Shown here in pieces: positions 39,531-49,200 of a DNA stretch of 59,583 nt. Origin of the DNA: Anaerolineae bacterium UTCFX2 (GTDB lineage Bacteria; Chloroflexota; Anaerolineae; Anaerolineales; UBA4823); the NCBI GenBank assembly GCA_002050125.1, contig MWTA01000054.1, positions 1 through 59,583 of the forward strand. Reading direction: 5' to 3'. A program made the translations under genes and the position numbers. Numbering within the stretch: the stretch's first letter is position 1; each line of letters starts with the position of its first letter. The notes under the pieces were generated by a model that was given only the letters and a program-made list of their open reading frames with translations, searched no databases and was not told the DNA's origin.

Positions 39531-39671
39531 TGATGGGGTCCATCTCTTCAATTGGTCATTAGGTGTATACTAGAACTGCGCCTTTGGATCAGTTCTCTTT
39601 GGAAACAGGATGGCAGCCATCCCGTTTGATGGGTATTCCCTTTTGGGCTTTCTCGGTTTGGGATTTAGTGG

Positions 39672-40943
39672 ATGAACATTGCGGATGTCCAGTGGCCCTA
39701 TCGCATCATCTTTGAACGCCTGATTTTGGCGCTGGCGCTAGGGTTGTTTATCGGCTTTGAGCGCCAGCGGCGGGAAAAAGAAGCCGGGGTGCGCACGTTC
39801 AGCTTTGCGGCGATCCTGGGTGCCATTGGCGGGCTGCTGGGGGAGGCATATGCGATCGCCAGCATCGCGCTGATCGGGCTGATCATTGTGATCATGAACA
39901 TCGAACTGCTGCGGACGAACCGCGAGGCGGTGCTGACCACTTCTACCGCGCTGGCGACGACGGTTTTTATCGGCGTGCTGTGCGGGCTGGGGCACACCTT
40001 TACACCGGTGGCAATCGGGGTGGTGACCGCGGCGCTGCTGGCGTGGAAGGAACCGCTGGCGAATTTCAGCATCAAGTTGACCGAAGCGGAGATCCGCTCG
40101 GCGATCCTACTGGGGATCCTGGCGTTTGTGATCTACCCGATCCTGCCAAAGGGGACGGTTGACCCGTGGAGGACGATCGATCTGCAAGCCGCCTGGATCA
40201 GCGTGATCTTGATCGCCGGGATCGGGTTTATCAACTACATCCTGCTCAAAGCCTATGGCGACCGCGGGATCGAGTTGTCCGGTTTTTTGGGCGGGTTTGT
40301 CAACAGCGACGTGGCGGCGCGCGAACTGGCGCAGCGCTCGCACGAGATGCATGGGCAATTGTCTGATTCAGCCTATCGCGGCATTCTGCTGACCAACGCC
40401 GGGATGATCATTCGTAATGCGGTGCTGTTGGCGATCTTCAATTTGCCGGCGCTGTTTATCGCGCTGCCGGGTTTTGGTTTGATGCTGGCGGCGACGGCGG
40501 CGGTGGCTTTTATGGGTCAGAAGCCTGCCGCCAAACCTGAAAATCTACCTGAGAACCCAATCACGGCGATGAACTCGCCCTTTTCGCTGAGATATGTGCT
40601 GGTCTTCGGGATGGTGATGCTGATCGTGCAGGTGGCAGGTGTGATCGCCGAACGGTTAGCTGGGTCGGCAGGGATGTATATGACCAGTTTTGTCGGCAGC
40701 CTGTTTTCGAGCGCCAGCACGGTGGTGGCGGTGGCGACGCTTGCCAGCCGCGGGAATATCACCAGCCAGGTGGCGGCGGTGTGCGCGCTGATCGCGGCGA
40801 TCACCAGCGATGTGGGTACGATCCCGTACGTGGTCGGGCTGGTGGACCAGCGGCAGTTTTCCAAGATGGTTGCGGCGCTGCTGGTAGTCGCCTTTGCGGG
40901 GGTGTTGGGCGGCGGTCTGGCGTTGTGGTATCTCGCCAGATGA
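39672..40943 (+). CDS. MgtC/SapB-DUF4010 membrane protein
   Basis: 423 residues, about 12 hydrophobic helices. The N-terminal MgtC-like domain (about 15-140) contains [25 protein letters not shown] split over two helices, as is typical. The DUF4010 domain (about 180-420) contains [20 protein letters not shown] and [14 protein letters not shown]. Members are thought to act in magnesium or proton-linked transport or membrane stress, without proven function. The ATG lies about 140 bases after the broken endonuclease, with its own upstream region. Confidence 0.88.
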   Translation: MNIADVQWPYRIIFERLILALALGLFIGFERQRREKEAGVRTFSFAAILGAIGGLLGEAYAIASIALIGLIIVIMNIELLRTNREAVLTTSTALATTVFIGVLCGLGHTFTPVAIGVVTAALLAWKEPLANFSIKLTEAEIRSAILLGILAFVIYPILPKGTVDPWRTIDLQAAWISVILIAGIGFINYILLKAYGDRGIELSGFLGGFVNSDVAARELAQRSHEMHGQLSDSAYRGILLTNAGMIIRNAVLLAIFNLPALFIALPGFGLMLAATAAVAFMGQKPAAKPENLPENPITAMNSPFSLRYVLVFGMVMLIVQVAGVIAERLAGSAGMYMTSFVGSLFSSASTVVAVATLASRGNITSQVAAVCALIAAITSDVGTIPYVVGLVDQRQFSKMVAALLVVAFAGVLGGGLALWYLAR

Positions 40944-41150
40944 ACGCGGGCTCCTTTACAGCCCGGTTACGCCGGCGCGCCTGAGCACGGCTGGCTTTAG
41001 TCAGCAGGGAATCGTACCTGCCTTCGTGGACTCCTTCGTTATCTGCGCGCGAACGCCCCTGCCGGAATAAAGTTATCTGAAAACCGTCTCAAACAGCATT
41101 TCCTTGCCAGGTGAGAGGCTGCGCGCGTTGTGTGGGTACCCCGAAAATTT
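40944..41150. other. intergenic spacer between MgtC-type and repeat-protein genes
   Basis: About 207 bases between convergent genes. Short GC-rich hairpin-like stretches such as the GCCGGCGCGCC region are present but no T run, so no terminator is called. Nothing else is seen. Confidence 0.4.
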
Positions 41151-42482
41151 CTATCGCCTGATCAACGGCATGTAAATGGTGTGGCGCAGCAACCGTCCGT
41201 AGATGTCGGCGCTGGCGCCGCCGTCGATGTCGTGCTCCCAGGCTACCAGGTAACTGATAGAGCCGCCGTTCACAGCCGGGTATTCACGATCTGCGTTTTG
41301 ATGTGGACCGCAGATCAGGAATTCATCATCGAACGACTCCGACGGGGATGCCAGGCGTCCCCAAACGCCAAATTCCCCGGTGGTATATTCGTCCTGCCAG
41401 ACCACCAGGTAACGCCCCCCAGGTCCGCAAGTCATATCGGCGTTGAACTGATCGCTGGTCGTATCCACGATTTGATAGACGTTTCCCAGCGCCGCCGTAC
41501 CGCTGAGATAGCGGGCATAGATGGCATAATCGCCTTTGCTCTGATCGGACTGCCAGGCGACCAGAAATTGGTCCGCCTGGGCGCAGGCGGCTACGGCTGG
41601 CTTCTCTTCAATTGCTGACCAGCCGGCGATGGAGAACTCCCCTGTGACGGACGGCGTTCCACCGGTCAATGGTGTGCCTTCACCTGAGAGGCGGATGCCG
41701 TAGATGTCCACCGCGCTGCCCGTCTTGACGACATCCCAAACGACCAGGTATTCGTTGCGGCTCGGGTTGTAAGCCACGTCCGGGTAGTCGCGGTTTTCCG
41801 TCCCGCTCGAAACCACAAAGGGGCTATAAGGGAAGCCGCTGCCATCCGCCCACACCCGCCGGGCGCTGATATAGCTGGCTACACTCGTCTGAAAGTTCAC
41901 CCATACCACCAGGAATTCTTGTTGGGTAGATGCAAAAACTGTCACCGGGTGCCCCTGGTTGCTGGAGAAATTGCAGATCGAGAAATCGAGCAGGCTGGCA
42001 GAAGGACCGCTCCAGGGGATGAAACGCCCATGGACATCCCAGTTGCTGGCATCGCCATTTAAATCATAAACGAACACCACCAGATAACGGTCGTGGGTTG
42101 GGTCATAGGCGACTGACGGGTTCATCTGGTTGTTAGCATTGCTCGACACGGTGAACGAAATCAACTGCCGTCCATCGCTGGCGATACGCCGGGCATAGAT
42201 TTTGTGGACATTGCCTGGTAAGACGCTTTCCCAGACGACCAGATATTCGTTGTGGACCGAATTGTAGGCGATCACCGGGCTGTATTCGTAGGATGGGTTT
42301 ACGAAGATCGGGAAAATTGGGTCGGAAACTGGAGGGCTGGCTGCCGGCTGGAGCAGGGCTGACGCCTCCACTCGATCAGCGAACATGCCGGCATTGGCTG
42401 TCACTGTCGGGGCAGCAACCAAGAAGGGCGCGACACCCGCAGCCAAAATAATCAGGACACAAGATAGCTTTTTGATGAACAT
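41151..42482 (-). CDS. secreted repeat protein, likely beta-propeller
   Basis: 443 residues from ATG 42482. A signal peptide (about 1-30) is followed by about six or seven repeats of roughly 55 residues built around 'PVIAYNSVHNEYLVVWES', 'YDPTHDRYLVVFVYD', 'YNPSRNEYLVVWDV' and similar. The spacing suits a beta-propeller exposed outside the cell. It ends in YMPLIRR, a short tail common to secreted proteins of this lineage in my recollection. The function is unknown. An upstream in-frame start (42563) would hide the signal peptide. Confidence 0.8.
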   Translation of the reverse strand: MFIKKLSCVLIILAAGVAPFLVAAPTVTANAGMFADRVEASALLQPAASPPVSDPIFPIFVNPSYEYSPVIAYNSVHNEYLVVWESVLPGNVHKIYARRIASDGRQLISFTVSSNANNQMNPSVAYDPTHDRYLVVFVYDLNGDASNWDVHGRFIPWSGPSASLLDFSICNFSSNQGHPVTVFASTQQEFLVVWVNFQTSVASYISARRVWADGSGFPYSPFVVSSGTENRDYPDVAYNPSRNEYLVVWDVVKTGSAVDIYGIRLSGEGTPLTGGTPSVTGEFSIAGWSAIEEKPAVAACAQADQFLVAWQSDQSKGDYAIYARYLSGTAALGNVYQIVDTTSDQFNADMTCGPGGRYLVVWQDEYTTGEFGVWGRLASPSESFDDEFLICGPHQNADREYPAVNGGSISYLVAWEHDIDGGASADIYGRLLRHTIYMPLIRR

Positions 42483-42768
42483 GGCTCCTCCTAGCCGCGC
42501 TGGCGGGCAGGTTTGCAGCCTGTATGCAAACCTATGCCAAATACAACCAGCATCCTTATCCACAAGTTTAATATTTTTTACCTTTGAAAGTTACGGATCT
42601 GACCATAGCTGCGCAAAGCAATGGACCGCCGGTGTGCTCCTCCCCATTTCTCCATAGTCACTGCAGTCTGACCGGTGGACAAAAAGCGGCTTTGAGGGAC
42701 ATTAATCACCCACTCATAATTTATACTATACAGAAAAATATTGCGCGTGTCAATCGGGTCGTGATTGA

Positions 42769-43980
42769 GTGTTTGTAACATAAGCGGTAGGCGAAAGTTG
42801 AAAATAGCTGGAGATACAATCCATCCCTGTCACGGACCAGGCTTAGAAGGCCAAGCCTGCGCCACTCAATAACAATCCAGCCTGCATACCTTGCCAGGAT
42901 TTGTATCCCCGCATCGTGCGAGCGCGCATTTTCATGCGTCCAATAGCCTGCTCCGTGCCGTTGTTGGTCCAGGGCACGTCGGCTTGCCAATCGAATAGCC
43001 GATAGCTGTTCCAGTGCTCGCTCAAACGGATGAGCAACAGGCGGAGTTGATCCAAGGGGGAAAGCTCGCCGTCTCTACCGGTTCGGCGTTCAGGGATTTG
43101 CTTCCACAACTCAAACAACCGGCGGCTGCCTTCGGGGGGCAAGTCCGCCAGCAAGGCTTTGATCTCTTCCAGCACCCACAGCCAGTCTTTGGGGACGGTT
43201 TCACTCAACTCGCGTAAGGCTCGCCCCACCCAGCGGCGCATATGGAACTGACACACCTGATGCTCCAGTCCCAGTTTCTCAGCCACCTTGCGATAGGTGA
43301 CCAGGTCATCGGTGGCGATTACGCTCACCCCCAGACGCTGGACGAGGGGCTCCAGAAAGCGGCGCACGGCTTGGGGGTTGGCTTCATCCAAATGACCCAC
43401 GGCTACCGGTTGACCATTCCCCAGGTCAACTGCCACCAACACCGGCTGTTTCTTGCCCCAACCCAATGGGTATAGCCCGTCCATCCCCAGAACGCGCACG
43501 CCCTGCCAGCGCCGCCGCTGCTCCCACAGTTTTGCCTGTTCTTGCAAATCGCGCCAGATGCTCATATGGCTTAGCCGAACCCCAAATGCTGCCAGCGCCA
43601 CACACGTGCCCCGCAAACTCAGCCCTAAGACCCACAAGATCGCTGCCAGCTTGCGCATGCGCTGGGTCTGATCCGCCTGGTCCACTCCCTGGGGATAATG
43701 ACGAAAGGTACGCCGACACTGACAACAGCGATATCGATAAACACTCACCGTGCGATGCCGGTTGTCTCGCACCGGTTTGCTCACTTTCCCCCAGCGCTGA
43801 AAGGTCTCTCCCTGACAATAGCGATATCTCTGTGGCCGATTTACCGTTTTCCGCTTGACTTCTGGCAGTCTTAGGACGACAATTGACATGGCAAGCTCCG
43901 TTTCGATGGCGGTGTGGAAACTCCCATCTTACTCGGAGCTTGCTCTTTTTGTCAAAACCTACCTCCTATGTTACAGACAC
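42769..43980 (-). mobile_element. complete insertion sequence with 8-bp target duplication (ISL3/IS66-like)
   Basis: 1,212-bp element. Terminal inverted repeats at 42769-42791 and 43958-43980 match at 20 of 23 positions, and the ends read GTGTTTGTAACA and TGTTACAGACAC. It is flanked by a perfect direct repeat GTGATTGA (42761-42768 and 43981-43988), an 8-bp target duplication. One transposase gene fills it. The intact repeats and open frame indicate a recent and possibly active insertion. The 8-bp duplication fits ISL3 or IS66 families; the exact family needs a database match. Confidence 0.9.
42843..43889 (-). CDS. DDE transposase of the intact insertion sequence
   Basis: 348 residues. An N-terminal zinc-ribbon-like region (CxxC in YRCCQCRRTFRHYP) is followed by a helix-turn-helix region (about 80-125). 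The DDE-type catalytic core has Asp in VLGMDGLYP, Asp in SVIATDDLVTYR and Glu in NNGTEQAIGRMK. The last motif, Glu followed by R-MRGYKS, is typical of IS66/ISL3-like enzymes. The frame is uninterrupted. Confidence 0.9.
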   Translation of the reverse strand: MSIVVLRLPEVKRKTVNRPQRYRYCQGETFQRWGKVSKPVRDNRHRTVSVYRYRCCQCRRTFRHYPQGVDQADQTQRMRKLAAILWVLGLSLRGTCVALAAFGVRLSHMSIWRDLQEQAKLWEQRRRWQGVRVLGMDGLYPLGWGKKQPVLVAVDLGNGQPVAVGHLDEANPQAVRRFLEPLVQRLGVSVIATDDLVTYRKVAEKLGLEHQVCQFHMRRWVGRALRELSETVPKDWLWVLEEIKALLADLPPEGSRRLFELWKQIPERRTGRDGELSPLDQLRLLLIRLSEHWNSYRLFDWQADVPWTNNGTEQAIGRMKMRARTMRGYKSWQGMQAGLLLSGAGLAF

Positions 43981-44050
43981 GTGATTGATATTTTCAGGGG
44001 AATTGTCGCGCTGGCCGGGTTCGAGGTTGTCTGCGGCGTGAGAAATCTAC

Positions 44051-44172
44051 CAACCGGGGCGCTCGAAGCTGGGTAATAATGGTTGGTTTATCACAAGCGA
44101 ATTTAGCGGATTTGACCTCAGGAAAAGCTGAAAGAACCCAAGGAACAACTGGAAAAAGCTGTTTATAGCTCA
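44051..44172. other. intergenic spacer beside the insertion sequence, no feature seen
   Basis: The stretch 43989-44172 right of the intact element carries no convincing gene or RNA. It is AT-rich and contains sequence left from the decayed transposase. Confidence 0.4.
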
Positions 44173-45050
44173 ATGACGGTTCTATCGTACGATTACGGTC
44201 GGAGTTTTCCAGACATGTTTGGGGTTATGACTTCAGCCAGGATCATACTCACAACGGCGTTCTTTTTTGACAAAGCATTAGTCGGTTGGTTTTCGGATGG
44301 TTTACCAAAGAGTGTAAATCGGTATGATAACAAGGAGCAAGACGCCGATGATAAACCCCGTCTCTGCTACCAGGCGGGTCGCTCGACCTTCTGTCTCGCC
44401 CACTCTTCCTTCGAATGGGAGGAGCAAAATCGATCACGTGGTAGACATGCTCCTGAACGGTGTTTACCAAAAGCAGTTCCAATTTTGGGCTGTATTGACG
44501 GATAGTTGGTATGTCACTAAAGAAATCATGTTGACTATTGAAAAGTACCAGAAGATCTACTACTGTCCATTCAAAGATAATCGCCAAGTTGACGATTCGG
44601 GCAACACTCAGCCTTATCGGCGCGTGGATGCGCTGGAATGGTCAGGCACCGAATAACAACACAGTAAAGTGATCAAGATCAAGAGCTTTTCTGGTAACCA
44701 CAAGGTGAAACTTTAACCGGGTTGTGCTTTCCACCGAGCGCACAGACTATATCGCAACGAACGATATAGCGCAAGACAACACACAAGCTGTACAAGATGC
44801 GTATGGCTTCCGTTGGAACGTCGAGCGGTTTCATCGCGAAACCAAGCAATTGACTGGATTGAAAGATTGCCAGTATCGAAAAGCCAGAATTGTCCGCAAT
44901 CATGTCGCCTGTGCCATTCTGGTTTGGGTACGTCTGAAACAGGTCGCCAATGAAACCAACAAAACGGTCTATCTACTCAAGCATGGTTTATTGGACGATT
45001 ACTTGCGCCAACAACTCAAATCATCTGCAATTCAAATGACCTTTGCGTAA
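44173..45050 (+). pseudogene. decayed DDE transposase (IS701/IS4-like)
   Basis: Transposase reading is spread over three frames. A middle part, FQFWAVLTDSWYVTKEIML with IYYCPFKDNRQVDDS, is read from about 44324 to 44656. A C-terminal part runs 44724-45050: STERTDYIATNDIAQDNT, FHRETKQLTGLKDCQ and ending SSAIQMTFA. A frameshift at about 44713 separates them (CTTTAACCGG where a single-base change and insertion are needed). The N-terminal part is rearranged. It is inactive. Confidence 0.8.
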
Positions 45051-45053
45051 GCC

Positions 45054-45353
45054 CTAATTTGCTTTCTTAGTCGGCTTTTCTGGCAAACTTAGATACAGGA
45101 ATTTTCGGAGACCTGAAACAAGCAAATGGGTAATAAAAGGGATGCTAATAAAAATAACTATGGTTTGAACAGCATTCGGACTGGCTGCTTTATTTTTTAT
45201 AATAAATATGAGCACCAATTCACCTGCAACTGTCAGAAAACCCCATAAGACATACCAAGTTGGTTTCCATTTGCCAAATGGATTAACAAGCTTATTCGCA
45301 TCTTTATCAAGATTTGTCTCGGACACCTTGTTTTTCTTCTTTTTGGATGCCAT
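45054..45353 (-). CDS. small membrane protein, unknown
   Basis: 99 residues. A Lys-rich start (MASKKKKNK) is followed by two membrane helices (about 33-53, WYVLWGFLTVAGELVLIFII, and 62-82, VQTIVIFISIPFITHLLVSG) and a basic tail. No family recognised. It lies 29 bases after the SorC-type gene on the same strand and is AT-rich. The ribosome site is weak. Confidence 0.5.
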   Translation of the reverse strand: MASKKKKNKVSETNLDKDANKLVNPFGKWKPTWYVLWGFLTVAGELVLIFIIKNKAASPNAVQTIVIFISIPFITHLLVSGLRKFLYLSLPEKPTKKAN

Positions 45354-45382
45354 TCCAAGGTCCTGTAATTATGTGTTTATGT

Positions 45383-46354
45383 CTACGATTTTGAATTCTG
45401 TTCAAGAACTTGTGAAGCTGTTGAGGCGTCAGTAACCAACACATTAACAATGCCACCGCGCAAAGCCCCAAGGACAGGATTTGCTTTTCCCAGCCCACCA
45501 GCCACGCCAATCCTTACCGGGATGTTGAGTAAATCCTTTTCGTGAATTACTACGAGATGATCGCTGAAATCGCGACAAACAACCTTGCCCAGGATGTTGA
45601 AATGAGTACCAGCGACATTCCCTACTGCGCCACACTCGTGAAGCCGTTCTAACGCCTCGTTCGGAATGTACCCCGATCGAAGGAAGCTGGAATACCATCT
45701 CTCAGTGCTGCCGATCCCTAGCAGTGCTACTTTTACATGACGGCTCAGATCCACAGTTTCTTGAAGCGCGGGGGTTTCCATGATGGTTTGAACCGTCTCG
45801 CTCGATTGGCAGTAACAGGGAGCGCTCATATAATAGGCAGTACCGCCAAGCTTCTGCGCCAAGCGCATGGTCAGACTGTGTCCGTCAAATTCTGTATACG
45901 TCGCACTGAGCGCACCGACTAATTGCACGACTTTGGCTGGTATTTGTCGTGGTATTTCAAAGGCATCCACAACGGCGCTAATCGCCGTTCCCCATGCAAG
46001 ACCAATAATCATGTTTGGCTCAAGGAACTCCTTAAGCGCCCTTGCACCTGCCATCCCCAAGTGTTCTTGAAGATTGTGGTTTGAGAAAGCCTGATCTTGT
46101 GTCACGACTGCCTTCTTTAAGCCGAAGACCTCAACCAATTGCTTCTCCAAAGTTGGATCCGAACGCGAATCCCGATGGATACGTATTTCGACAATCCCGC
46201 TTTCACGAGCTTCCTTCAACATACGTGAAATCATTGAGCGTGTCACTCCGATGACCCGGGCTATCTCGGTCTGGTCCTTCCCTACAACGTAATACAGTTC
46301 AGCCACTTCGGCTAGAAGGCTGACACGATCATTGCTTTTTCGCATTTCCTGCAT
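45383..46354 (-). CDS. SorC/DeoR-type sugar-binding transcriptional regulator
   Basis: 323 residues. An N-terminal helix-turn-helix (about 17-50; VAELYYVVGKDQTEIA and GVTRSMISRMLKEARE) is followed by the SorC sugar-phosphate-binding domain (about 60-315; LAWGTAISAVVD, GGTAYYMSAPCY, GVAGGLGKANPVLGALRGG). Such regulators usually repress sugar-uptake operons until a phosphorylated sugar binds. It lies downstream of ptsI on the same strand. The ATG has a GAGGA site. It is the obvious candidate to control the PTS locus. Confidence 0.92.
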   Translation of the reverse strand: MQEMRKSNDRVSLLAEVAELYYVVGKDQTEIARVIGVTRSMISRMLKEARESGIVEIRIHRDSRSDPTLEKQLVEVFGLKKAVVTQDQAFSNHNLQEHLGMAGARALKEFLEPNMIIGLAWGTAISAVVDAFEIPRQIPAKVVQLVGALSATYTEFDGHSLTMRLAQKLGGTAYYMSAPCYCQSSETVQTIMETPALQETVDLSRHVKVALLGIGSTERWYSSFLRSGYIPNEALERLHECGAVGNVAGTHFNILGKVVCRDFSDHLVVIHEKDLLNIPVRIGVAGGLGKANPVLGALRGGIVNVLVTDASTASQVLEQNSKS

Positions 46355-46371
46355 AGGCTATCCTCAAAGGC

Positions 46372-46395
46372 AGAGTAAATTGCTCTACTGCAGTA
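46372..46395. promoter_or_regulatory. palindromes upstream of the SorC-type gene
   Basis: AGAGTAA-A-TTGCTCT (46372-46386, six of seven pairs) is directly followed by the perfect palindrome TACTGCAGTA (46386-46395). Both lie 18-41 bases upstream of the regulator start. This is a plausible autoregulatory operator (inference). Confidence 0.4.
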
Positions 46396-46456
46396 AGGGA
46401 TTCTTAGCACATTCGTCACATTGCATAAAAATCAATTCTATAGAGCAGATATGAAA

Positions 46457-48187
46457 TCACCGGATTTCATCAAGGATTAACTGCATAAATGATTCAATCT
46501 CAGCAGCCGTCCCAAAGCTTAAAGCCTTTTCTGTAATTTGGCACGATTTTTCAGCATCCAGTTTGCCAATGAGAAACTTGGCCTCTGGGATCGCACGCGG
46601 ACCCATGCTGAATTCATCCAGCCCCATGCCAAGCAAGACCGGGATGGCTTTTGGCATACCGGCTAATTCTCCACACATCCCTACCCATTTGCCCTTGCTA
46701 TGCGCCAAGTCGATGGTCTGTTTGATCAGTCTAAGTAAAGAGGGATGCAGGGGTTGATATAGCGCGAAAATCGCTGCATTGCCACGGTCCACTGCTAGCG
46801 TGTATTGGGTCAGGTCATTCGTGCCGAGGCTGAAGAAATCAGATGCCTCCGCGAGCACATCTATCAGCACAGCAGCGGCAGGTGTTTCCACCATGATACC
46901 GATTGGTACATCCTGGGCGAAAGGACGGTGCTCAGCTTCCAGCTCTTTTTCCACTTCCTCAACCACCTTTCGTGCCTGGCGAGGTTCGTCGAGGTCAACG
47001 ATCATCGGGAACATAATACGTGCCTGGTAACCCTCTGTCGCACGTAGGATAGCGCGTAATTGGGTCTTGAACAACTCCAGCCTATCCAAACTGATACGAA
47101 TGGCGCGCCAGCCAAGGAAAGGGTTCATTTCAGTTGGAAACAGCATGTAGGAGGGCGGTTTATCCCCGCCGATATCCAGGGTACGCACGATGACCGGTCG
47201 GTGCCCCAAAACCTCGAAGATTTGACGGTAGATGTTGTACTGCTTCTCTTCAGTAGGAGGCTGCGTTTCGTCGAGGTAGAGAAACTCCGTCCGCAGCAGC
47301 CCCACACCCTCCGCGCCGTATTTAACAGCGTCGTGTGCAGAAGCGAGGTCGCCGATGTTGGCTGCAACCTCCACGCGTATATCATCAGCAGTTTCAGCGG
47401 GTTTCGTGGCAATCGAACGAATTTGCTGTATACGATTCTCTCGTTCGTCCTTCTTTTTACGATAAATCTCAACTGTGGAGGCTGAAGGATTAATAAACAG
47501 AATTCCTGCCTGTCCATCGAGGACAAGAGGCGTTCCGGCAGGTATGGACTCCACCAAGTCGTCACCAAGGGCAACAATGGCTGGAAACCCGAGGTTGCGC
47601 GCAAGGATAGCGCTGTGAGAAGTGAGTCCGCCTGCAACTGTGCAGAATCCCTGGGTCAGTTCAGGATTAAGACTAGCAGTGTCCGATGGGGTCAGGTCGT
47701 GAGCAATGACAATTGAGGGAGTATCCATGCTGCTCAGCGCACAATCAGGCAGGCTAAGAAGAATGCGCAAAATGCGTCGTCCAACATCCCTCATATCCAT
47801 GGCACGTGCAGCGAACATCTCATTCGTCATGCCGGCTAGCATGTTTGCCAGATCCTTGGCAGCATTTATCACTGCCTGCTCAACGATCTGCCCACCTTCC
47901 ACCTCTTTACGGATTCTTTTCAGAAAAGCTGGATCGTCCAGGATCATTAGATGTGCATCGAAGATAGCGGCTTCCTTTTCGCCAATTCGCTCGACCATCA
48001 GATTTCTTAGTTCATTTCGCGCCTGAACAAGTGCGGCGTTGAACAGCGCAAGTTCCAATTCATTCGTTTCAGGTTTTCTCTTGGGAACTGTTAGATCGGG
48101 AGGAACATAACAATAAGCTGATCCAATGGCAATTCCGTCGCTAGCAGCCACGCCTCGAAGCTGACTTTCATTCGCGACCAGTCCCAT
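46457..48187 (-). CDS. ptsI: PTS enzyme I (phosphoenolpyruvate-protein phosphotransferase)
   Basis: 576 residues, the usual length. Enzyme I transfers phosphate from PEP to HPr. The N-terminal HPr-binding domain contains the active His191 in GGLTSHSAILARNLGFPA. The PEP-binding barrel has DIGGDKPPSYM, EGVGLLRTEFLYLD and the catalytic Cys in WVGMCGELAGMP. The gene starts 2 bases after ptsH, so the two are one unit. Chloroflexota often lack PTS, so the presence of EI and HPr within a sugar locus suggests a self-contained acquired system (inference). Confidence 0.95.
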   Translation of the reverse strand: MGLVANESQLRGVAASDGIAIGSAYCYVPPDLTVPKRKPETNELELALFNAALVQARNELRNLMVERIGEKEAAIFDAHLMILDDPAFLKRIRKEVEGGQIVEQAVINAAKDLANMLAGMTNEMFAARAMDMRDVGRRILRILLSLPDCALSSMDTPSIVIAHDLTPSDTASLNPELTQGFCTVAGGLTSHSAILARNLGFPAIVALGDDLVESIPAGTPLVLDGQAGILFINPSASTVEIYRKKKDERENRIQQIRSIATKPAETADDIRVEVAANIGDLASAHDAVKYGAEGVGLLRTEFLYLDETQPPTEEKQYNIYRQIFEVLGHRPVIVRTLDIGGDKPPSYMLFPTEMNPFLGWRAIRISLDRLELFKTQLRAILRATEGYQARIMFPMIVDLDEPRQARKVVEEVEKELEAEHRPFAQDVPIGIMVETPAAAVLIDVLAEASDFFSLGTNDLTQYTLAVDRGNAAIFALYQPLHPSLLRLIKQTIDLAHSKGKWVGMCGELAGMPKAIPVLLGMGLDEFSMGPRAIPEAKFLIGKLDAEKSCQITEKALSFGTAAEIESFMQLILDEIR

Positions 48188-48189
48188 GG

Positions 48190-48465
48190 TTATGCTTCAC
48201 CAAAGTTAGACTGCACCAAATCGGTCAGGCATTGGATCGCTTGCCCGGCATCTGATCCCTCGGCGCGAATCTGGATCTCATGGCTTTTGACCACGCCTGG
48301 AGTCAATATCATTATGATGCTCTTGGCATCCACCGCGTTACCGCCCTCGGTTATGTTGCGCACGGTGATCTCCGATTCGAATTTATTGGCGGCTCGCACA
48401 AAGACAGACGCGGGTCGGGCGTGCAGACCCGCTTCATGCGTGACGATCAACTTTTCTTCTGCCAT
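48190..48465 (-). CDS. ptsH: HPr phosphocarrier protein
   Basis: 91 residues from ATG 48465. This start leaves an AGAGG site 6 bases upstream and puts the phosphorylated residue at the canonical His15 in EAGLHARPASV. The ATG two codons earlier has no room for a ribosome site. A Ser at position 49 (DAKSIIMIL) sits near the usual regulatory Ser46. An insertion-sequence end abuts the gene 10 bases upstream, so its native promoter has probably been displaced. Confidence 0.94.
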   Translation of the reverse strand: MAEEKLIVTHEAGLHARPASVFVRAANKFESEITVRNITEGGNAVDAKSIIMILTPGVVKSHEIQIRAEGSDAGQAIQCLTDLVQSNFGEA

Positions 48466-48474
48466 GATCATCCT

Positions 48475-48658
48475 CTAGCCACCTGACACTTTAACAAAAG
48501 CATAGTTGATCGGCGAGATCAAATCGGTTAAAGTAGTTCTTTCCACAGAATGCACAAACCGGAGATGACCAATGCCGACCAACAAGCTCTATCATACATG
48601 GTTTCAGCGGATTCAGGAATTGCGCCCTGGACAACGAATTACCCAAATTTTGACCTGA
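48475..48658 (+). mobile_element. insertion-sequence remnant (left end and start of a transposase)
   Basis: CTAGCCACCTGACA at 48475-48488 also occurs at 59564-59577, marking a shared IS end. From ATG 48572 the frame reads MPTNKLYHTWFQRIQELRPG, then RIT, typical of the N-terminus of IS4-group transposases. It then runs into a stop at 48658 inside what was corrinoid-protein DNA. The rest of the element and the 3' end of the corrinoid gene are missing, so a deletion followed insertion. Confidence 0.65.
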
Positions 48659-49170
48659 TCCCGCAGCCCCGCTTCCTTTGCTGCTTCGATCGTCTGCTTC
48701 ATGGAAGGCGTGGTTGTCGTGAGCAAAGCAGAGAGCGCCAAGATATCAGGCTTATCCGATTTGATAACAACGATGAAAGTCTCCGAGGAGATGTCGGTCC
48801 CAAGATCTTTGATTTCATAGCCGGCGCCTTCCAGCATTAAAGCCACCAGGTTCTTGCCGATGTTGTGCAAGTCTCCTTTGATTGTGCCAATGACCACCTT
48901 ACCGCTTGATTGAGCATTCCCCTGTTGCAGATGCGGTTTGAGCAGCGCCATCCCGTCCTGCTTCGCGCGAGCAGAGATGAGCATCTCAGGCGCGTAGAAA
49001 TCCCCAGCCTCAAAGCGCTAGCCGATTTTGCGCACCGCATCAATCATGCCTTCATTGAAAATCTGGTTGGGGTCCAGCCCGGCGCCTAAGGCAACCTGAA
49101 TGTTCTCTTTTACCGCGTCCGCTTCACCAGTCAGGATAGCATCGTAAATATCTTGGATTATTTCTTCCAT
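48613..49170 (-). pseudogene. corrinoid-binding (MtxC-type) protein, amber-interrupted and 3'-truncated
   Basis: From ATG 49170 the reverse strand reads MEEIIQDIYDAILTG through VRKIG, then TAG at 49018-49020, then RFEAGDFYAPEMLISARAKQ. The cobalamin-binding motif GDLHNIGKNL and ALSALLTTTTPSM follow. The frame is otherwise continuous, so the stop is one change from CAG (Gln). The final strands with the conserved Gly-Gly are lost at the insertion-sequence remnant. Such proteins carry methyl groups between methyltransferases. It followed the desulfurase gene in the same operon. Confidence 0.85.
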
Positions 49171-49200
49171 GACTGACCTTTTTATTTGTAGTTGTTTGAG

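Noticed and set aside
49018..49020. TAG in the corrinoid gene as pyrrolysine
   Set aside because: Pyrrolysine is known in methylamine methyltransferases, not in the corrinoid protein. A Gln-to-stop change and a lost 3' end fit a pseudogene better.
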